This document shows positions 33,262-41,828 of a stretch of 64,000 nt of DNA, piece after piece (positions within the stretch are counted from its first letter, which is position 1; every line of letters starts with the position of its first letter). This DNA comes from an uncultured Eubacterium sp. (lineage in GTDB: Bacteria; Bacillota; Clostridia; Lachnospirales; Lachnospiraceae). The stretch lies in contig CAJTVR010000007.1 of NCBI GenBank assembly GCA_910580075.1, positions 1 through 64,000 on the forward strand. The letters run 5' to 3'. Both the position numbers and the translations under genes were made by a program. The notes beneath the pieces were generated by a model. It made no database searches. It was not told the DNA's origin and saw only the letters and a list, made by a program, of their open reading frames with translations.

Positions 33262-33780
33262 TCAGTTTTTTTGTGAATTTTTTTCTGCAAGCCTGAGCGC
33301 AGAAATCACTGGTACAATCAGAATACCGCAAAAGAAATTGCTGATACCATGCATGAAATCCCAGGGAAGCCCTGCAATAATCCATGCAGCCATGCCCTGC
33401 AGGCTCAGGCCGGTCAAAAGAGCCTGAACCGGGGCATACAGTGTGCCGAACGCAAATCCATGTATAGCACATACAGACATATAGACCAGCGGAGCCATCC
33501 GTGCGGGCAGTTTCCGGGGCAGAAGCATCGCCATTCCCCATAAAACCGTCCATATATATAAGTAGGGAATCCACCAGGCGGAAAATCCGCTGAATATTCC
33601 GTTTAGCAGTACATATGTGTAAATCGGATATAATGCTTTTTTTCTGTAAACAACAGTAAAAGAAATCGTAAATACGCCAAGCAGATGAATATTTGGCGCA
33701 AACTCCATAATGACTTTGGAAGCGTACATGACAGAGCCGAGCATTGCAAATATAGCGATTTCCCTTATGTTAAGTTTCAT
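33262..33780 (-). CDS. ECF transporter S component, probably for cobalamin
   Basis: 172 residues and about six hydrophobic helices: REIAIFAMLGSVMYASKVIMEFAPNIHLLGVFTISF is the typical first part of ECF S components, and GLPWDFMHGISNFFCG the last. S components bind a vitamin in the membrane and work with shared EcfA/A'/T modules, which are not in this window. Its start overlaps the stop of the DUF4430 gene (ATGA), and the pair lies under a cobalamin riboswitch, so B12 or a precursor is the likely ligand. The substrate is inferred from context. Confidence 0.85.
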   Translation of the reverse strand: MKLNIREIAIFAMLGSVMYASKVIMEFAPNIHLLGVFTISFTVVYRKKALYPIYTYVLLNGIFSGFSAWWIPYLYIWTVLWGMAMLLPRKLPARMAPLVYMSVCAIHGFAFGTLYAPVQALLTGLSLQGMAAWIIAGLPWDFMHGISNFFCGILIVPVISALRLAEKNSQKN

Positions 33781-34475
33781 GCTTTTTCAGCCTTAAATGA
33801 ATAGACACTGCCTTCCTGGATGGAAACAGAGTCAACGCCGCTTTGAGCATATTCGTCATCGATATAGAAAGCCCAGTACAGACCGTCTTTGTCGTAATCT
33901 GCCGTAATGCCGTTTACTGTCGTCACATAAAGTCCGTACTGTCCTTCTTCGCCTTCAATCAGACCAAGATCTGACAGCGCCTCGCCTACAGTTTCTTTAT
34001 CTGTATGGATTTCAAATTTTGTTTCGCTGTTATCCGGGGCGGTTACAGTGAACATAAACTGTGTGCTGCCTTCACCAAGAACTTTGACATCATCCCCGGA
34101 GGCATTTTTATCAGAGGATGCATCATCCGTCTGAGAGCCGTTTTTATCAGATGCAGATCCGCCATCCGCAGATTCGTTTTCGCCGGATGTATTTGTATGA
34201 TTCTGGGAACTGCTTTCATCAGAATCAGAAACAGAAGTATCTGTCTGAGAGTCATTTTTACCAGAGGCATCCGCATCACCTGCATCTTCGTCAGAGACGG
34301 AAGTATCAGCCAGTGTGCTGTCTCCTGTCTGTGTGGTCTTTGTTCCTGCATCGTCTTTAGATGATGCAGCATTGTCTGATCTGCCATTACAGCCTGCTGT
34401 AGTAAACGCCATAGCCACAATCAGCGCAGTACAAAGGATAAATGACGATAATTTTTTTGTGAAATTCATTTTCAT
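33777..34475 (-). CDS. DUF4430 lipoprotein, probable surface cobalamin binder
   Basis: 232 residues. A lipoprotein signal ends in TTAGC with Cys29. A long Ser/Asp/Asn/Gly-rich linker (residues 30-140) follows, with repeats of SDKNGSQTD type, then a DUF4430 domain (FTVTAPDNSETKFEIHTDK, YVTTVNGITADYDKDGLYWAFYIDDEY). DUF4430 is related to the C-terminal beta domain of transcobalamin/intrinsic factor. The start at 34475 has AAGGAGA upstream; the frame continues to 34601 through the riboswitch, but that part is non-coding. Outer-surface capture of B12 for the ECF S component downstream is the inferred role. Confidence 0.85.
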   Translation of the reverse strand: MKMNFTKKLSSFILCTALIVAMAFTTAGCNGRSDNAASSKDDAGTKTTQTGDSTLADTSVSDEDAGDADASGKNDSQTDTSVSDSDESSSQNHTNTSGENESADGGSASDKNGSQTDDASSDKNASGDDVKVLGEGSTQFMFTVTAPDNSETKFEIHTDKETVGEALSDLGLIEGEEGQYGLYVTTVNGITADYDKDGLYWAFYIDDEYAQSGVDSVSIQEGSVYSFKAEKA

Positions 34476-34509
34476 TGTCTGGTCTCCTTTTTTATTTTTT
34501 TGTATTTTA

Positions 34510-34735
34510 GTTCCTCCCAAACTGGCGGCCGCAGTAACAAAGAGGATACGGACTGTCCGGATCTTCCGGCTTGGCATTTGCCGTACGGCCTTCTCAGACA
34601 TTCGTCCAATGGCTTTTTCCGGATTGTGGCATCCGGTAAGTCCGGCGGCTGTTACGATGCCTTACGGCGACGGGCTCGCACAGGTTCTGCACCTGTTTCC
34701 CCAGGCAGTCCGGTATTTATCATAATATGAAACAG
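34510..34735 (-). promoter_or_regulatory. Cobalamin riboswitch
   Basis: On the minus strand the conserved core is visible: GGGGAAACAGGTGCAGAACC, then TGTGCGAGCCCGTCGCCGTAA, matching the adenosylcobalamin class (GGGAA..GGTG.AA..CC..GC.G.CCCG...CTGTAA). A B12-box-like AAGCCATTGGACG and GAGAAGGCC follow. It lies directly before the ribosome binding site of the DUF4430 gene, so B12 would shut off the uptake pair. The limits are approximate. Confidence 0.85.
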
Positions 34736-34987
34736 GTTATGTGTCAATTGCTGTAAATTTTATTTGTCTGTGAACCTGCTTCTGGAGCCTGTCAGTAAAT
34801 GTTCTGCGTTTAAAGCTGTGTCAGAATTTTTGGAAAAGCCTTTTTATGAGCTTTATGAAGTTTATCGTGTGCTGGTCCGTGAACGCTGCGAGTCATACGG
34901 CAAAATATAGACACAAATATGGTGCAAAAAAATGTTGCAATATATCAGCCAGTGTGTTAATATATTTTTCATAGGCAGTAAAGACAA

Positions 34988-35067
34988 GCCGCTGTGGCGG
35001 AATTGGCAGACGCATACGACTCAAAATCGTACGGGAAACCATATGGGTTCAAGTCCCATCAGCGGCA
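34988..35067 (+). tRNA. tRNA-Leu, anticodon CAA
   Basis: An 80-base class II tRNA with a GCCGCTG/CAGCGGC acceptor stem, A discriminator, GGTTCAAGTCC T-arm and a long variable arm. The anticodon stem TACGA/TCGTA encloses CTCAAAA, giving CAA (reads UUG). CCA is not encoded. It is the third Leu tRNA in the window and shares the GGCGGAATTGGCAGACGC D-arm with tRNA-Leu(CAG). Confidence 0.93.
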
Positions 35068-35700
35068 TTTTTTATGGCTGTTTCAAATCAGGGCAGTGTG
35101 GTTTGAAATGCTGTAAAATCAGCAGATTTGTTTTTTTAGAATTACTTGCTGCAGTTATAATTATTTACAGAATTTATTATTTTTGTCATAGCTAAGTTAT
35201 TTACAGAATTTATTTTATCATTATTTTCATCGAATTTGTTATAAATCCTAATGAAAAAGAGCGTCCTTAAATTTCTTTCATGTTTTTTCTATCCATCTTT
35301 ATTTTTATCCTGCATGGCATACCGCTAAATTCCTTTCGTTATATTATCATTTTCCAGCCTCTGAAACGCAGAGTGTTTTTGTCAGGAATAGGTGCTGTAT
35401 TTTTTTATATGGAGAAGAGTCCAAGCCTGTGCAGCGGAAAGTGAGGAATTTCGTTTCGCTTTTCTATTCTGAACGGAAAGTCTTTTATGCAGTCAGGATA
35501 TTCTTTGTACATAACTCTGAATCGATAGATAGAATCCCGCAAAAATACGGAAATGAATATTGCAGACCAGGGATGCATATATACGGATTACAGCTGCAAA
35601 TATTGACGCGGCTTAACCGTCATGATATATTATTTAAAGGATCTGCCAGGAAAATACATAGAAAGGAAAGGGCTGCCAGTTCAGCTTTTACAGATCATAT
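35068..35700. other. 633-base A/T-rich region without a convincing gene
   Basis: It holds an 18-base exact direct repeat, TTATTTACAGAATTTATT, at 35161-35178 and 35197-35214. There is no recognisable RNA. The longest open frame (35429-35722) has no ribosome binding site and no family features. A GAAAGGAAAGGG patch at about 35660 is too far from the recQ start to serve it, so the promoter and leader of recQ probably lie in this region. Confidence 0.5.
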
Positions 35701-37986
35701 ATGGATAAATACGGTATATTAAAGAAATATTTCGGTTATTCTGAATTCCGGGAAGGACAGGAACTGCTGATTGACAGTATATTAAGCGGCAGGGATGTGC
35801 TGGGAATTATGCCGACCGGAGCTGGCAAATCTCTCTGTTATCAGGTGCCGGCGCTTCTTCTGCCTGGAATTACACTTATTATTTCTCCGCTGATTTCTCT
35901 GATGAAGGATCAGGTACAGGCATTAAATCAGGCTGGCATTCACGCTGCCTATATCAATAGTTCTCTGAGCGAATCGCAGATTTCCAAAGCGTTGCGGCTG
36001 GCGGCTGCGGGACAGTACAAAATGATTTATGCAGCACCGGAAAGGCTGGAAACCTATGAATTTTTACAGTTTGCACTGCAGGCAGAGATTTCCATGCTGA
36101 CTGTGGATGAGGCGCACTGTATTTCCCAGTGGGGACAGGATTTCCGGCCGAGCTATTTAAAAATCGTCCGCTTTATCAGGCAGCTGCCGGTGCGTCCGGT
36201 TTTAAGTGCGTTTACAGCGACAGCGACGGAAAAAGTCAAAGAGGATATTTCCTGTGTACTCGGACTTGACAGGCCGCAGATTCTTGTGACAGGGTTTGAC
36301 CGCAAAAATCTGTATTTTGCAGTAGAAACGCCCCGTAAAAAAGATGATTATGTCCTTTCTTATATAAAAGAGCACCGTGAAGAAAGCGGAATTATTTACT
36401 GTGCTACAAGAAAAAATGTGGATACGCTTTATGAAAAACTGATATCGGAAGGGATTGCGGCGGCAAAGTATCATGCCGGCCTGAGTGCAGATGAAAGAAA
36501 GCAGAACCAGGAAGATTTTATTTATGATAAAAGTCCGGTCATGGCTGCGACAAATGCATTCGGCATGGGCATTGATAAATCGAATGTCCGTTATGTAATC
36601 CATTATAATATGCCTCAGAGTATAGAAAATTATTACCAGGAGGCAGGAAGAGCCGGACGCGACGGCGAACGTGCAGAATGCATTCTTTTGTATTCTGCAC
36701 AGGATGTGGTGGTTAACCGTTTCCTATTGGAAAATAAGGAGCCGGGTGCAGAGCAGACACAGGAAGAAATGGACGCGGTAAGGGAAATGGACGGGCAGAG
36801 ACTTCGTGCTATGACGTATTACTGTATGACGTCCGGGTGTCTGCGGGAGTACATTCTGCGCTATTTTGGCGAACGGGGGCCGGACCGCTGTGAGAACTGT
36901 TTAAACTGTGCCAGAGAGTATGAACAGACGGATATCACCGAAACAGCGGCAAAGATTATTTCAGGCATTCTGGAAGTCCGCCAGCGGTATGGAATTAACG
37001 TCATTGCGGGAATGCTGGCAGGGGAAAACCGCGCAAAACTGCGGGAGTACGGGGTATTTGATTATGAGTCTTACGGCAGACTGAAAGACATGCGGGAAAT
37101 TGAGATTAAAATGATAATCACCCAGATGCTGACACAGGGCCTGCTTGCTGTGACTAATGATAAATATGCTCTTTTAAAAGTACCGCCAGCCGCATATGAA
37201 GTACTGCGTGAGGAACGGCGTGTTATTTATAAAAAGCCAAAGGAAGATTTATCAAAAACAGACGGCAGGACTTCTTCCGGCAGCAGGGTGCGTAAATCGG
37301 ATATTTTAAATTCCAAAGGGCTGGAACTGTTTGAGCGGCTCCGTGCGCTTCGGACAGAAATTGCAAGAGAAGAAAGCATACCGCCGTATCTTATTTTTTC
37401 GGATAAGGTACTTGTAGATATGTGTGTCAAAGCTCCGTTAAACAAAGGTGAGATGATGAAAGTCTCGGGAGTCGGAGAATATAAATACGAGCGGTATGGC
37501 GGGCGTTTTTTAAAGGTGCTGGCGGAATTTAACAATGGCGTACGTGAGAAATTTTATTTTGGCGATACCGGGGAGCCTGTATCTGCGTTTTCAGGATATG
37601 GCGCAGGTGCACCGAAAGTTAAGAAAAAGGATTTTATGCTGACGGACACACAGGCAGCTGCGTTTCCTTACCAGGACCAGTATCTGGCAGCGGAAATTGC
37701 AGAAAAACTGAATGAACTGCGGGATGCCCGGACAGTGAAAAAGACTTCCGGTGCTGAAATTTTTCGCAGAATGCAGGCGGCTGAATATGCGGGTGAGGAA
37801 AAGAAGAATGGCAGATGGAAAAGATACATTTCGGAAAAAGGAAAAAAAGCCGGGCTGTTTATCGGCATGCGCATGAGCCGCACAGGGACAGAGTATGAGG
37901 ATATTTACTATAATAAAAAGGCACAGAGTATGATCGTGGAAATGTTTACAGAGGAGCATGTACAGAGTAACCGGAAAAGTTTCTGA
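35701..37986 (+). CDS. recQ: RecQ-family ATP-dependent DNA helicase
   Basis: 761 residues. The SF2 core has the N-terminal FGYSEFREGQ Q-motif, Walker A PTGAGKS near residue 40, DEAHCISQWGQDFRP, FTATAT and QEAGRAGRDG motif VI. The RecQ zinc site follows (YCMTSGCLREYILRYFG, CENCLNC), then the winged RQC region and an HRDC-like domain (LRALRTEIAREESIPPYLIFSD). A ~150-residue C-terminal extension, rich in Lys, has a KRYISEKGKKAGLFIG segment. It unwinds forks and recombination intermediates. The start at 35701 has no good ribosome binding site, yet the N-terminus matches the family closely. Confidence 0.93.
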   Translation: MDKYGILKKYFGYSEFREGQELLIDSILSGRDVLGIMPTGAGKSLCYQVPALLLPGITLIISPLISLMKDQVQALNQAGIHAAYINSSLSESQISKALRLAAAGQYKMIYAAPERLETYEFLQFALQAEISMLTVDEAHCISQWGQDFRPSYLKIVRFIRQLPVRPVLSAFTATATEKVKEDISCVLGLDRPQILVTGFDRKNLYFAVETPRKKDDYVLSYIKEHREESGIIYCATRKNVDTLYEKLISEGIAAAKYHAGLSADERKQNQEDFIYDKSPVMAATNAFGMGIDKSNVRYVIHYNMPQSIENYYQEAGRAGRDGERAECILLYSAQDVVVNRFLLENKEPGAEQTQEEMDAVREMDGQRLRAMTYYCMTSGCLREYILRYFGERGPDRCENCLNCAREYEQTDITETAAKIISGILEVRQRYGINVIAGMLAGENRAKLREYGVFDYESYGRLKDMREIEIKMIITQMLTQGLLAVTNDKYALLKVPPAAYEVLREERRVIYKKPKEDLSKTDGRTSSGSRVRKSDILNSKGLELFERLRALRTEIAREESIPPYLIFSDKVLVDMCVKAPLNKGEMMKVSGVGEYKYERYGGRFLKVLAEFNNGVREKFYFGDTGEPVSAFSGYGAGAPKVKKKDFMLTDTQAAAFPYQDQYLAAEIAEKLNELRDARTVKKTSGAEIFRRMQAAEYAGEEKKNGRWKRYISEKGKKAGLFIGMRMSRTGTEYEDIYYNKKAQSMIVEMFTEEHVQSNRKSF

Positions 37987-38044
37987 TATACGATGCATAT
38001 GAAAGGAAGTGAGACGCCAGGATAGAACCTGTCTGGCATAAATT

Positions 38045-39619
38045 ATGGGAATTTATCTGAATCCAGGTAACGACGGCTTTCAGGAAGCAGTTCGTTCCAG
38101 TATATATGTAGACAAAACAGAATTAATCGCATGTACGAATAAGCTTATCTGCACAAAACAAAAATACGTGTGTGTCAGCCGGCCGAGACGTTTTGGAAAA
38201 TCTATGACCCTTGAAATGCTGGCTGCTTATTACAGCTGCGGATGCGATTCCAGGGCACTGTTTGCAAAACGCAAAATTGAAACAGCAGATTCATTTCTGG
38301 AACACCTGAATCAGTACGATACTATTTTTTTGAATATCCAGCAGTTTTTGCTGGAAACTAAAAACCAGCCGCTGACAGAATATCTGGAACAGGAAGTGAT
38401 GGAAGAACTGCTGGAAACATATGGAACATATTTAAAACGGCAGGATATCGGACTGGCGGCCGCACTGCGGAAAATATTTATAAAAACTAATAAAAAGTTT
38501 ATTTTTCTGATAGATGAATGGGACTGTGTAATGCGGGAAAGGCCCGACTGTGAAAAACTGCAGAAAGAGTACCTTGATTTTCTAAGAAATCTTTTAAAAG
38601 ACCAGCCTTATGCCGCTCTTGTTTACATGACAGGGATTCTGCCTGTAAAGAAATATGGTGAACATTCCGCTTTAAATATGTTTTGGGAATATTCCATGAC
38701 AGACCAGTATATGTTTGAAGCATATACCGGTTTTACAGAAGAAGAGGTTCAGGAACTGTGTGCCCGGTCTGGCATGGACTTTGATGAAACCGGCAGCTGG
38801 TATGATGGATATATGTTCAGGAACTGGAAACATATTTACAATCCAAAATCTGTAGCTGCAGCAATGGTCTGCCATAATTTTTCCAATTACTGGACTTCTA
38901 CTGAAGTATATGATGCGCTGAAAATTTATATCGATATGGATTTTGACGGGCTTCGTACAGATATTGTGCAGATGCTTGGAGGAGGACGGACCAAAATTAA
39001 TACACGCAGTTTCCGCAATGATCTGTGTAACCTTTGTACAAAAGACGATGTGCTGACGCTGCTGGTTCATTTGGGATATCTTGGATATGACCCTGAAACA
39101 GAACAGGCCTTTATTCCAAACAAAGAAATTATGATGGAATTTGAAAATGCCATGAGCACAGGCGGCTGGGCAGAGATTATGCGTATCTTAAAAGCATCTG
39201 ATCAGCTGCTCGAATATACCCTGCTGTGCAGTGAGGAAAATGTAGCCAGAGGGCTTGATGAAGCACATATGGAAGTTTCCTCTATACTGGCTTACAATGA
39301 TGAAAATTCACTTGGATGCGCAATCGGTCTGGCTTATTACAGTGCCAGAAAAGACTACCGGCTTATCCGGGAGTTTCCTGCCGGACACGGATTTGCTGAC
39401 ATTGTATTTCTTCCACTGCCGCATACAGATAAACCAGCCCTTATTGTGGAACTCAAATATAATAAAACGGCTCAGGCAGCTATAGATCAGATAAAAAACA
39501 GACATTACACACAGGCGCTCAAAGGCTATACCGGCGATATACTGCTTGTCGGTATAAATTATGATAAAAGCCTTCCAGATAAGCCGCACAGCTGTATGAT
39601 TGAAAAAATTTCTTTATAA
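38045..39619 (+). CDS. AAA-ATPase-like/DUF1703 PD-(D/E)XK nuclease protein
   Basis: 524 residues. The N-terminus MGIYLNPGNDGFQEAVRSSIYVDKTELI and VSRPRRFGKSMTLEML (a P-loop, residues ~40-50) are typical of the AAA-ATPase_like family. IFLIDEWD is the Walker B. The C-terminus carries the DUF1703 PD-(D/E)XK nuclease motif (RLIREFPAGHGFADIVF, then LIVELKYNK). These proteins are abundant and often multi-copy in gut Firmicutes and Bacteroides. Their role is unproven; defence or mobile-element functions are proposed. The start lacks a strong ribosome binding site but agrees with the family. An unknown gene follows at 37 bases. Confidence 0.85.
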   Translation: MGIYLNPGNDGFQEAVRSSIYVDKTELIACTNKLICTKQKYVCVSRPRRFGKSMTLEMLAAYYSCGCDSRALFAKRKIETADSFLEHLNQYDTIFLNIQQFLLETKNQPLTEYLEQEVMEELLETYGTYLKRQDIGLAAALRKIFIKTNKKFIFLIDEWDCVMRERPDCEKLQKEYLDFLRNLLKDQPYAALVYMTGILPVKKYGEHSALNMFWEYSMTDQYMFEAYTGFTEEEVQELCARSGMDFDETGSWYDGYMFRNWKHIYNPKSVAAAMVCHNFSNYWTSTEVYDALKIYIDMDFDGLRTDIVQMLGGGRTKINTRSFRNDLCNLCTKDDVLTLLVHLGYLGYDPETEQAFIPNKEIMMEFENAMSTGGWAEIMRILKASDQLLEYTLLCSEENVARGLDEAHMEVSSILAYNDENSLGCAIGLAYYSARKDYRLIREFPAGHGFADIVFLPLPHTDKPALIVELKYNKTAQAAIDQIKNRHYTQALKGYTGDILLVGINYDKSLPDKPHSCMIEKISL

Positions 39620-39656
39620 AACCGTTTAGATAATGGAATCCAGGAGTGATATTAAA

Positions 39657-40205
39657 ATGTGTAAAAAAGACATCGTTCCTTTCCTGGTAAAGGCACGGAG
39701 TTTTGAATGGATCAGCGGACAGAAAGACGATCCAAAAGATTTGTGTTCTCATGGGGAAGTGACTCTGCAAGCCGGCTCAGAGAGGATAACCTGTTACTGC
39801 TGCACCAGTGCGGCAGCCCTTCGTATGCTGCGGACTTTAACGGAAGACCGCAGCGTTGAAGATGGAATGTTTGGCGAACAGATGCTTCCCTGCTGTGGTT
39901 TTAATATGTATGCTGATGAAACATTAGAAAATGTAACCATCAGCGGCTGTGACACCGGCATCGATTATTCTGTCCGCCATCAGGGAAATACGGTCATTCT
40001 GACATTTGAAAACGGACATGAATTTCCTGTCAGCATAGAACACTATTCACGTGAGGTGCTTCATTTTGCCCGTCAGATTGAAGATTTTTACAGAAGCTGT
40101 TCTGCCAAAGAACTGCCGGAAGATGAATGCGGACGCAATGGATATACTGCGTTTTGGAATGAGTGGCATAGACGTATGCGGTTATGCTGTGAGATCTTTG
40201 AATAA
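39657..40205 (+). CDS. Hypothetical Cys-rich protein, 182 aa
   Basis: I do not recognise this protein. It begins MCKKDIVPFLVKARSFEW; the start at 39657 follows AGGAGTG at eight bases, and an earlier in-frame ATG at 39633 lacks a site. It has Cys clusters (ITCYCCTSAAALRML, LPCCGFNMY, SGCDTG) but no CxxC pair spacing typical of zinc ribbons, and no membrane segment. The C-terminus is helical with a Trp-rich patch (YTAFWNEWHRRM). It lies directly downstream of the AAA-nuclease gene and may be its partner. Confidence 0.6.
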   Translation: MCKKDIVPFLVKARSFEWISGQKDDPKDLCSHGEVTLQAGSERITCYCCTSAAALRMLRTLTEDRSVEDGMFGEQMLPCCGFNMYADETLENVTISGCDTGIDYSVRHQGNTVILTFENGHEFPVSIEHYSREVLHFARQIEDFYRSCSAKELPEDECGRNGYTAFWNEWHRRMRLCCEIFE

Positions 40206-40352
40206 CCGGACGCCGGAAGCTGGAAGGAGCCGGAATTTAGTTAGAAGGACGTAAATATACCGTCTGCCAGCCTTGTCTGGAAGCAGAATACTTAGGATTT
40301 CCAGCTGTTCTCAGAGTCACATCATAAGAAGCAGCTTCATCATCCGGCGTTC
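40206..40352. repeat. Degenerate copy of the CCGGACGCC repeat
   Basis: The left end CCGGACGCCGGAAG (40206-40219) directly follows the previous stop; the right end is CATCCGGCGTTC (to about 40352). The interior does not align well with the long copies. It is a candidate remnant and may terminate the upstream genes. Confidence 0.4.
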
Positions 40353-40417
40353 AGACAGCCTATAGTTATGATGAAGGCTGGACTGCATAAAATGTATTGA
40401 TTTCATTTCCCTTTGAA

Positions 40418-40447
40418 TTGACATTATGGATGTAATTCATATATAAT
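40418..40447 (+). promoter_or_regulatory. Sigma-A promoter of the Ig-like protein gene
   Basis: TTGACA (40418-40423) and TATAAT (40442-40447) are separated by 18 bases. Both hexamers are perfect. The start codon is 55 bases further on. Confidence 0.85.
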
Positions 40448-40501
40448 AAGGACAGTCTGCCATGTATGGCAGAAATGATAGGAAAGAGGGAGAAAGAAGC
40501 A

Positions 40502-41539
40502 ATGATAAGAGTAAAAAATGCAGTCTTATGTATCCTGCTGTCCTGGTCTTTTATGTTTGGAAATGTTATGGATGGGACAGTAAGCCTGCAGGCGGAAACG
40601 ACCGTATTAGTGACGCGTACAGGAAGCAGGTATCATGCAGCAAAGTGTGGAAATGGGACATATTATAAGGATACGGAATCAGCGGCAAGGGCAAGGGGAC
40701 TGACGCCGTGTCAGAAATGTTTTGGAAGCGGTTACAGAAGTACCGGCACATCAGGCAGCACGTCCGCAGGGAGTGCGGCAGCTTCGTCAGGAACGCAGAA
40801 TAAAAAACCGATTGCTATCAGTGAAGATTCCATGCTGATGCTCAAAGGGGATCACAGGAAGTTATCGGTGAAAAATACTTCCGGTACAGTTACCTGGTCA
40901 AGCAGCAATAAATCCACAGTATCCGTATCGAATGGAACGGTTACAGCGAAGAAGAAAGGCAGGGCAGTGATTACGGTTTCGGCAGACGGTCAGAAAAAAT
41001 CCTGTAAAGTGACAGTGGAAGACCCGCAGATTTCGAAGACCCGTCTGAATATGAAAATCGAAGAACAAATGCAGCTGAAAATCAAAGGCTGTAATCATGA
41101 GGCTGTATGGAAAAGCAGCAGTGAGGATACAGTATATGCCGGTGAACGCGGGATTGTCACTGCAGTGGCGCCTGGGACAGCTGTTATTACAGCAAGCGTG
41201 CATGGCAGAAAATATACATGTAAAGTAACATCTGAGCTGCCCGAAATCCATAAGCTGCAGGTACTAAATCCGTCAGATTCCATAAACAGAAATTCGGTTC
41301 TGGAATTGGAATTCATTACCGATAACGATAGTGTTTTTGACTATGAAGATATAGCCGCAGTCTCATCGGATGATACCACTGTATCGGTATCTTCAGCTGC
41401 AGGTAACCGGATACTGCTGCAGGCGCATGATAGAGCGGGTACAGCTGAGATTACAGCATCGATTGGAGGAGCTGAGATATCTTTTACAGTAACGGTATCT
41501 GATGAGCCGCTGGAAGATGATGAGAGCAGTATGGGTTAA
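40502..41539 (+). CDS. Secreted protein with Ig-like (BIG2-type) domains
   Basis: 345 residues. A signal peptide (residues 1-31, cleavage near VSLQA-ETT) is followed by a small domain with YHAAKCGNG and TPCQKC, a Cys pattern as in short Ada-like metal-binding modules of surface proteins. A Ser/Thr/Gly linker comes next, then two bacterial Ig-like 2 domains (VTWSSSNKSTVSVSNGTVTAKKKGRAVITVSA; VWKSSSEDTVYAGERGIVTAVAPGTAVITASV) and a third weaker one. There is no LPXTG anchor. The start at 40502 follows GGGAGAAAGAAGCA; an upstream in-frame ATG at 40466 would spoil the signal peptide. It is probably extracellular or wall-associated. The ligand is unknown. Confidence 0.83.
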   Translation: MIRVKNAVLCILLSWSFMFGNVMDGTVSLQAETTVLVTRTGSRYHAAKCGNGTYYKDTESAARARGLTPCQKCFGSGYRSTGTSGSTSAGSAAASSGTQNKKPIAISEDSMLMLKGDHRKLSVKNTSGTVTWSSSNKSTVSVSNGTVTAKKKGRAVITVSADGQKKSCKVTVEDPQISKTRLNMKIEEQMQLKIKGCNHEAVWKSSSEDTVYAGERGIVTAVAPGTAVITASVHGRKYTCKVTSELPEIHKLQVLNPSDSINRNSVLELEFITDNDSVFDYEDIAAVSSDDTTVSVSSAAGNRILLQAHDRAGTAEITASIGGAEISFTVTVSDEPLEDDESSMG

Positions 41540-41828
41540 ATATTCTTTCTGCCTTTTGCATAACATAGGATGCCGGAATGTGCATCTGTCATGCAGCGGC
41601 ATCCCTGCTGTTTTTGTGGCTGGAAATTTTACGCAAGGCAGGACCGGCGTTAAAATGAGCCTGGATAGAAAAGATAACGGCCAGCTTTACTGCGGGAAAA
41701 AGGCAGATATGGATCTGAATTCCCGCAGTTTTGCGATAACCAGAATGTTTCAGGGGCAGCTGGGACAAGACAGGAAAGACAGTTCTGTAGTATCAGCTTT
41801 TGCTCTGATGCAGGGGAGCTGACGGTTT

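Noticed and set aside
34043..34420. Antisense and shifted frames over the DUF4430 linker
   Set aside because: They arise from the repetitive Ser/Asp codons of the lipoprotein linker.
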